Positions 57,608 through 64,000 of a stretch of 64,000 nucleotides of DNA are shown here, piece after piece. Within the stretch, counting starts at the first letter, position 1; each line of letters starts with the position of its first letter. Below the pieces are notes generated by a model, which was given only the letters and a program-made list of their open reading frames with translations, made no database searches and was not told the DNA's origin. Origin of the DNA: Eucalyptus grandis. Lineage: Eukaryota > Streptophyta > Magnoliopsida > Myrtales > Myrtaceae. A program made the position numbers and the translations under genes. The stretch spans positions 42,292,196-42,356,195 of the forward strand of contig NC_052618.1 of assembly GCF_016545825.1 (NCBI RefSeq), read 5' to 3'.

Positions 57608-59914
57608 TATCGCAACCTTCTTTTTCGACGCCCGAGTAGGGCGAGCACCTGCGGAGGCTAATGGTTTGGTTACGTCTATTAGGCCTAACCTGAGCTCTCC
57701 CAAGCCCACCAATTCACGACTTAATAGTCCAAATTTTTAACCTGTAAGTTAAGTTTAAAAAGGAGTCGCACTAATTGATTTGGAGTGGGTTGATTAAAAA
57801 ACGCAAGTGAAGTATCGGGAGAAATACTCGCTCCTGCGCAACTAGAGAAATTAGGTTCGGGGACTTGATTACTCTAGTTAATCACTAATGCCTTTCGGAT
57901 ACCTAATTTTGTTTAAACCCTAAGGCTTTTTGGATGCTTTAGGAACTTTCCATACATTTTGTGGCAAAAAAAAAAAACACTTTTTGGTCTTTTTCTATTA
58001 TTTTTGTTGAACATAGAAAGCATTCTTTTTGGGTTTTTGATCTTTTTCTGAAAATATAAATCATTTTTGGTTTTTTCTGACTTTTTTGGCTTTTTTGGGA
58101 AAATATGAGAAATTTTTGGTTTTATTTTTTATTTTATTTTTAAATGAATTATTTTTTTGATTTTTTGATTTTATTTATTAAAATATTATTTATATGATAA
58201 TAATATTTTTAAAAAAAATCGGGTCGGATCCCCGGGTTGGGTCCGACCTGTTCATTAACACCCGAGGTCCGGTCCGGATCGGATTGGGTCTGACAACCCA
58301 AGCCGGTATGACCCGAGCTTGGACCGGCTTGTGATCCGGTCCGGTGAACCCCAACAGGGCTAGGCCTGATGTGCAGGCCCAATCCGGTCTCTCTTTTTAT
58401 TTCAAGGGGCCTAGCAGCCCATCGTTGTGAAATCGACCCAGCCCATGTTTGCCCAGCCCAATTCGTCTAAAACCCTACCCGGTTCGCAACCCACACCCGA
58501 CCTAGTCTTCAGCCACTAACCTAGCTTGCAGCCGCAACTTGATTCCTAAAAACCCTACCCGAATCCAACTCGCTTGACGACCTGGTTCCAAAAAAAAACT
58601 ACCCGACTCGGCTTCGCTTGACGACCCATCTTCTTTCCTCACCGACCTGGCTATGGAACCTTTAAGATCTGGCGATCCGCAACAGAGGCAGCCGAGCCCG
58701 TCTCGGCCTAAGCTCAACCCTTGGCCAGTACTGCCATAGCCGACCCCCATCGCCCGTTATCGCCCCTCGCTGCTAGTCACTAGGGATCCATCAGTGGCGG
58801 GCGAGTTCGTCTAGGACCTCCGTCAAGCACTTGGAGGAGGCTAGTTGAGGGAGCAAAGTTGAGCCCTTCAAACTCGAGATCATGATGAAGCTCCGAGCAG
58901 ACAAACGGAGGGGATTAGGGGACAGTCTACAGACGATCGGGGGCCGAGACTCGCGTGAAGCCGACGGCTGCGAGTCTCGGCCCGATGATCCCAGCACACA
59001 GCAAAACAACTAAAAAACGGACAAACCCTACCACAACAAGGGGGCACAATGTCAAGTGGTCAATCCAGTGAAGGCAGGGTCATGGCATCGGGCCCAAGCG
59101 TCGAAATAGTTGTGAGCAGCGGCGAGGAAGCAACTATGGGGTCGGGCAGCATTGACGACACCTTGTCCCTCCCTCAAATTTGGAATTCCTTGCTTACGGC
59201 CTCGGCTTCTCTCCTCTGGAGCCAACCTTCTCCCTTCTCAGGTTCGCTCGCCGCCAATCTCCCTCGAAGTCTCTCAGGGGAGGCCATTTGAGCTCGCGAC
59301 CCCTCTCTGCCTTACTCGCTCTTTGAGTTCCCCCAAGTCTCTTGGGGGATCTCCTTGAGCTCGCTAGCTTCTGTGTGTTCGTTGATGGAGGTGGTGCCCC
59401 CCTATTTATAGGCGAGGGGGTTCGTTCGATGGAGGGGCTCGACCGTCAACCTTTGGCTTGCCGATCGGACCCCCGCGACTGAATCGGCATCCCATCCTCG
59501 CTCCTCCATCGAGGTGAGCTTGGCATTGAAGGCGGCCACCAATGGCACCTAAGATATCTGTCTCTTCCGGCCGACGTCACCCTACCCTCCTCGGCCGTAG
59601 GTGTTGCGCTGACGTCATGCGAGTTGCAGAGGTTTGGGGAAGAAGACAAGGGAGGAAGGAGACAAGGAGAGAAGGGGTCGGGCCGAGTCGCGTGGGCTGG
59701 GCCTGTGGGGGCCCGTGTGAACGAAGAGAATAGAGAAAGGGCTAGGCGCGAAGGCCCACCCCATGTGGCTATGGCTCATTTTGTTCTTTTGTTCTTTATT
59801 TTTTTGTTGTTTTTTTTTTATATAAAAAAAAAAAAAGTAAAAATAAGGAAAATAAGGATTAAAAGAGAAATTGAGGCCTAATTAAAAAAACTAATTAAAA
59901 TTTAGGTGTCAACA
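57608..59914 (-). repeat. right LTR (5' LTR) of the giant element
   Basis: 2307 bases. On the minus strand it begins TGTTGACACCTAAATTTT. A TATA box TATAAATA lies at 59410-59403, about 500 bases into the LTR, so the promoter of this copy is still recognisable. The inner edge is TATCGCAACC where the other LTR has TGTCATGACC, i.e. the terminal dinucleotide has mutated. Confidence 0.87.
59403..59410 (-). promoter_or_regulatory. TATA box in the 5' LTR of the giant element
   Basis: TATAAATA on the minus strand, followed by a G-rich stretch. The equivalent in the left LTR (near 38819-38826) has a T-to-A type change and no longer fits. Confidence 0.55.
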
Positions 59915-60460
59915 ACAAATTTCTTGCATCTTATCTGGGTTGAAGCCATTATTGATTATATTTGGCATCTGTAACAGAAAAATCGAGAGCTAGAGAAAAT
60001 TGCCCAACGTTGAAGAAATGCTTTGTGTTATCAGATGGATAAACAGAATGTGTTTTTATTGTTCAACTTATATTCTGTTCTTGTCTTTGTTGAGTATGTG
60101 GAAGAATGATTATGTTGACAACTACCGTGGAAGATCTATTCTCCTTTTGTTTGATGAACTCCATTTGAAATCCACATGATTTAAGCTTTGGGAGTGTGTT
60201 AAGTGCAATAAACATGTAATGCAGTATCACATTTAATAACAGTTTGATCTAGTAGCTAAAAGGAAAGAGAGCCATAAGTAACATTAATAATTTCTTCAAG
60301 CGACTCATGAATCTTTTAACGATGCTATTAAGAAGTAAAAGGCATCATCGACTTTCACATACCAACTTGAGGTCGAGTGTATTAGGATACTTACTTCCTT
60401 AGCTAGTTTATATGTATCTCCATTTTAAATTATAATTAGGATTGCGCAGGTATAAAACTC
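59915..60460. other. 3' flank of pseudogene II-B, displaced by the giant element
   Basis: From ACAAATTTCTTGCATC onwards the sequence follows 7360-7930 and 27285-27850 (TTGAAGCCATT, TTAAGTGCA, GGCATCATCGACTTTCACA). It was originally joined to 37058. Non-coding. Confidence 0.75.
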
Positions 60461-60839
60461 TATTGGTATAAATATGATGTTAAATATGTGATCTGAATTT
60501 TTCTTGCGCAAACACCATTAAAATGCCAAATTGGTACCTCATGCCACATTTATCCGAAGCTAATTTCTGTCTCACAAAATATTCCGAATTTACTACTCTA
60601 AACTAATTTTCGTCACACAAAAATTCCCAAACCGATAAAGTTAATAATAAGTACTAGCTTGGAAAATCAAATAGAGGTAACATTAATATATTCAGATTAT
60701 TTCACTATCAATGCAATTAATAATCTGTTATTGAATGGCCGAATAATCATTCTTTATTTTTATTTTTTTATCCGTGCTGGCCAAATAATTTACCGATCCA
60801 TTTTTCTTAACACAACTTGAAAATTACTGATCACAGTTC
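60461..60839. other. intergenic, no feature seen
   Basis: AT-rich, no credible coding frame or repeat. Confidence 0.4.
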
Positions 60840-61085
60840 AAATTTACAAGCACGAACAGAATGTCCATTTTTCACTTGCGGAACTCTAGAGCACATTTGA
60901 CATTTGTATTTTTCTAAATAAAGAACAAAATTTTCAAGTATGTATTTGATTACATTTTCCCCGTATTCTTGATTTTTCTTGCTTGTTTTCTTCCACGCAT
61001 GATTGTCAGTCAATATTTTGATCAATGATTCTAATTTTCTCTGAACAAATGCGGAAACAAACTTAAGGATTTGGTCGTTGATCAA
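60831..61085 (-). pseudogene. short ORF with CxxC...GH...C motif, possibly an APO-family relic
   Basis: An 84-codon minus-strand frame ends in YKCQMCSRVPQVKNGHSVRACK. The spacing C-x2-C-x8-GH-x4-C recalls the repeated motif of plant APO proteins (organelle RNA-splicing factors), where CxxC, GH and C are conserved. The rest is Lys-rich and not recognisable. It could equally be a chance frame; no neighbours support it. Confidence 0.25.
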
Positions 61086-61947
61086 TCAAGATACCAAGAT
61101 TTTATTTTAGTAAATAAATAACTGACGATTTCAAAAAAAAAAAAAAAAAGAAGCTCTAATCAGCTCTCAAATTCGCCATCAATGAAATTCAAGAGTTAAA
61201 AACCCTACGAGACTTTCACGTGCTCATTTTCCATGTATCATTTTCAATGCCTGAATTTTACAAATAATGAGCTCAAAACATGAACGTAGCCTCTTTAAAA
61301 CGTTAAGCCCTCAATCGACTCAAATTAAAATCTGAGTTCTCAATTAGCCATCCGATCCAAAAAAAAAAAATTAGCCATCAACCAAATAAGTCACGTTTCT
61401 ATACTTATCCCTAAGTTCCTTCTATCCAATCCCACACAAAAAAAAGCACTCCGGGAACTTCATGTTTTTGGCTACAATGTTGATGATTGAATATACCATT
61501 TTGTTGGTCGTGGCATCAACACGTTTTATTACTTCTTTTTTAGCAATCGACAATCTTAAATGACAATCTTAAAGACAATACTTGGCAAAGATTGCTATAA
61601 TATATTTATATAAGTTAAAGTTCTTTTATTTTTGGACTTTTACCGGATCTACTATCGGTGAAACAAATAATTTACGCACTTATCGGTGAATTATTGACAT
61701 GTAAATTTACACAGGTTCAGACACACATCATTGTATGAACTTTTTTTACAATGATGATGAAAATATTATTTTTATTTTAAAAATTTATTTTATTATTTTA
61801 TCCTTACTATGATCGCCAGAGATTAAATTCTTGTGCGTAACTGTCCAATCCGTCCATTGAAATAATCATAATTTCCATTCAAAAAATTCAAGAGAATCCC
61901 GAAAATATTCCCGACTGGCGCGCCCCCACAGCATATTTTCTTCTTCA
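61086..61947. other. intergenic, no gene seen
   Basis: AT-rich with A-runs at 61133-61149 and 61359-61370. Nothing else is seen before the glycyl-tRNA synthetase relic. Confidence 0.4.
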
Positions 61948-62371
61948 TTGAGACTCGCCTCGTCGACTTCCCTTGCCTCTCTTTCCTTCCATCTCTCGCC
62001 TCTTCTGTATCTCCCCTCCCTCTTTCACTCTTTCCCCGACTCCCCTGCGATGGACCACGCCGAGAACTCGCTCCGCAAAGCCCTCGCCAATAAGCAGGCT
62101 GCCGTCGACGCCCAGGGCAAGGTGCCGAAGCTAGAGATAGATGCTGCCATCGGCCCTTAATAACCTCAAGATCAACAAAGCCGGCATTGAGAAGCAGCTC
62201 CAGGCCACCGTCTCCAGCGTCCTCTTACGGGAGGTGTTTTGTCAATGCGTTGTTAACACGCTCGAGCACCTCGTGTTCTACATTCCCTCGGTCAAGATTT
62301 ACCACGGTGTTGCCAAGCCATATGACAGCCCGTCCGGCTGCACCATCGAGTTGAACGTCTTGTTCTAGCAT
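61948..62371 (+). pseudogene. glycyl-tRNA synthetase first-exon pseudogene
   Basis: From the ATG at 62050 the protein begins MDHAENSLRKALANKQAAV, has LEIDAAIG, then after a one-base frame change near 62150 LNNLKINKAGIEKQLQATVSS. It continues VVNTLEHLVFYIPSVKIYHG and a piece ending ELNVLF, stop, HQ. This is the WHEP-like N-terminal helix-turn-helix and the start of the catalytic domain of plant GlyRS, which charges tRNA-Gly. In the family the last part reads RRLFYIPSFKIY and NVLAFWRQ, so a Trp codon has become TAG. CAG is followed by GTTTGT (62370 on), an intron donor, and no further exons follow. An in-frame, Ser/Leu-rich leader upstream (61948-62049) resembles a mitochondrial presequence, as in dual-targeted GlyRS. 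Confidence 0.75.
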
Positions 62372-62913
62372 CAGGTTTGTCATGAATACGAGTTGAATTG
62401 GCGTGGATAGTTTTAGGTGCTTAGTCTTAATAGTTTGTCTTTTGCCTTAATAGTTTGTAATTGCGCATTGGTGTTTAAATTCATGAATTTAATGCCTTTG
62501 ATTTGTCAAAATTCACATTGTCAACGGGCATTGATGCTCGCTGGAGATCATTTACCAGAGAACATCGTGGCAATTCTCTATATGTGTGAACGCACGTGCG
62601 TGGAGGAAACAAATGCACCCGAGAGTATAATCCGAGATTGTGCACCTCCGACAACTTCAGATCAAGATCATTCGTAAAGCCGTCTACAAAATATAACAAT
62701 TATGTACGCTAACTCATCAAAGATTGTCATGAAAAGAAAATATGGTTCACGATAATTAGTTATTTTCTTAAGAGGACAATGCATTACAATCATGGGCGCG
62801 AAACTGAGCCTCTAATTGCTTCTTTTTGATGTTCTTCCATCACAGCTTTCTCACATCGCACTCTTAACCTAATTAACAAGCCTCTCCTTTTTTTGGTGAA
62901 GAGACTAACAGGA
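62372..62913. other. intron-like and intergenic sequence
   Basis: The first part is probably the former first intron of the GlyRS copy. Frames on both strands at 62417-62699 are open but match nothing I recognise. Confidence 0.4.
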
Positions 62914-63376
62914 TGGTGAGAAGACACTACAGAGGAGTGAGGCAAAGACCGTGAGGCAAATGGGCTGCTCAGACACGGGACCCGAGCAAAGCGGCTCGGG
63001 TGTGGCTTGGCACTTTTGACAGGGCCGAATCAGCAGCCCCCGCCTACGACATCGCGGCCCTCAGATTCGAAAGTACCAAGGCCAAGCTCAGGCCCTAAGA
63101 TTCAAAGGCACCAAGGCTAAGCTCAGTTTCCCTGGACAACTTAGAGGCAACACGAGTACTAGCATCCTTAGGAATGAGTGCACTCCTAGCAATTTATGAT
63201 CATTGTCCGAACAAAACTTCAAGGCCGTGCGCTTCAATCCTCCAACCGCTACTATGGCATCACCGCACGAAGCATCTCTGGACCTGATCCAGTACGCGCA
63301 GCTTCTCTCCAGCAGCGATGTGGACTTCCCATTATTCCCTCGAGCCTGTTGGGTCGAGAACACTTCGGGTGTCAGT
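62914..63376 (+). pseudogene. AP2/ERF transcription factor pseudogene
   Basis: From ATG 62933: RRHYRGVRQRP, then TGA in place of the conserved Trp codon, [38 protein letters not shown]. This is the AP2/ERF DNA-binding domain (GCC-box binding), closest in style to the group of RAP2.6/ABR1. About 35 bases (63058-63092) are duplicated in tandem (63093-63127), the first unit ending in a stop and the second giving RFKGTKAKLSFPGQL. In another frame DLIQYAQLLSSSDVDFPLF (near 63274-63330) matches the C-terminal motif of these factors. So the gene was complete in outline but has a stop, an internal duplication and a frame change. Confidence 0.8.
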
Positions 63377-64000
63377 CTTTGACACCATTGTCTTGACGAG
63401 ACGAAACAGCAAGATCATCGAGTTCTGATTTCCATAGCGTTGAAGATTACAGGCCTGGTGACCGAAGCAAATGAAGAGGAAAGTGCTTTGGCATGCGTCT
63501 TTCGAACTTTCTCTTTGGAAATATATCGGTCAGCTTACGTTGGAATGAATCACAGATCCAACCGTGTAGTGCTACGTTTGAATGGGCTTGGGTTTGTCTT
63601 TGGTACGTGGGAGTGTGTTATTTTAAAAAGTAAGTTAAAACTTGTTCTGAAAGTATCATTAAAGTCACAAAATTTTTATTTAATTCAAGCAAGTTTTAAA
63701 ATGTTGTATTTAGAGCGATCTTGGAATCCTGGTAGCTCGATCCAATTTGAGTGACAAAAATTATATACATACCTGATATTTAGCCCTTTTTTTTAGGAGT
63801 TTTAGCTCCAAGTAAGTGCCTTATCCGCAAAAGGCCGAAAAATAAAAGAAAAACAAAATTGCAAAAAAAAAAATTGCAAAAAAAGAAAAGAATATTGAGA
63901 GAGAACACACTGATCGAGCTTGACGGGGCAAAGTCCCCACCTTCCGTTAGATATCAAGAGTCAACCATAAAGATCCCCCACCCGCTACATGCGTGATCAA
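63377..64000. other. window end, no gene recognised
   Basis: A 104-codon frame (63440-63754, plus strand) shows no family features. A-rich tracts follow at 63838-63890. Confidence 0.35.

Larger units (their letters stand above)
37059..59914 (-). mobile_element. giant Ty3-gypsy derivative, Tat/Ogre-like, apparently without pol (22.9 kb including nested element)
   Basis: Two LTRs (37059-39320 and 57608-59914) in the same orientation bound the element. ACAAA is duplicated exactly at 37054-37058 and 59915-59919, and the flanks join into sequence that matches the 3' flank of gene I-A (CTAAC/CAATTTCTTGCATC). On the minus strand, the primer site TGGCGACTCTGTTGGGGA (57604 down to 57587), of the type found in Tat/Ogre elements, follows the right LTR, so transcription runs right to left. 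The polypurine tract AAAGAGGGGCAGC (39333 down to 39321) precedes the left LTR. Gag-like pieces are present, but no protease, RT or integrase of gypsy type can be read. Without the nested SIRE element the length is about 13.6 kb. It fits a large retrotransposon derivative (LARD), mobilised in trans. Confidence 0.88.

Overview
This is a piece of a plant nuclear genome, most likely a woody eudicot; Myrtaceae is only a guess. The evidence is plant-type leucine-rich-repeat receptor-like proteins (LRR-RLPs), Ty1-copia elements of Ale and SIRE type, a Tat/Ogre-type Ty3-gypsy derivative, Mutator-like and PIF/Harbinger-like elements, an ERF-family relic and a plant glycyl-tRNA synthetase relic. A run of 100 N at 16446-16545 marks a scaffold gap.

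Layout. 1-2770 is the 3' part of an Ale-type copia element, including its 213-bp 3' LTR. 2771 to about 16445 is block A and about 21473 to 37050 is block B, two copies of one roughly 20-kb segment. Each block holds, in order: an intact type I LRR-RLP gene (4453-7332; 24386-27247), a conserved 3' flank, a minus-strand gypsy LTR remnant, several eroded LRR relics, and a type II LRR-RLP pseudogene (13113-16445; 34213-37027). The two pseudogenes share a lost ATG, two stop codons, a short internal duplication and a poly-T insertion, so type II died before the block was duplicated. Later events are private to one copy: a TTA-flanked Harbinger-like element inside pseudogene A (13501-14104), another in an LRR relic of block B (31213-32131), the Ale copia before block A, and a 22.9-kb LTR element just behind pseudogene B. 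The spacer between blocks (16546-21472) holds a further LRR N-terminal relic, two long-TIR Mutator-like elements and one copy of a 0.7-0.9 kb repeat.

The large element (37059-59914, minus strand) has 2.3-kb LTRs, a perfect ACAAA target duplication, a primer binding site and polypurine tract of Tat/Ogre type, two gag-like blocks but no recognisable pol, and three families of tandem repeats next to its 3' LTR. A 9.2-kb SIRE-like copia element with an extra downstream ORF region (46474-55718, plus strand) is nested in it. From 59915 the 3' flank of pseudogene B resumes. After it come mostly non-coding DNA, a broken first exon of glycyl-tRNA synthetase (61948-62371) and a broken ERF gene (62914-63376).

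Only the two type I receptor genes look functional. They are predicted surface receptors without a kinase domain, of the EIX/Cf/Ve class, expected to act with an adaptor kinase in immune or developmental signalling. Their LRR regions differ much more than the DNA around them, which is the most biologically suggestive signal in the window. All identities and divergences quoted are by eye, not computed.
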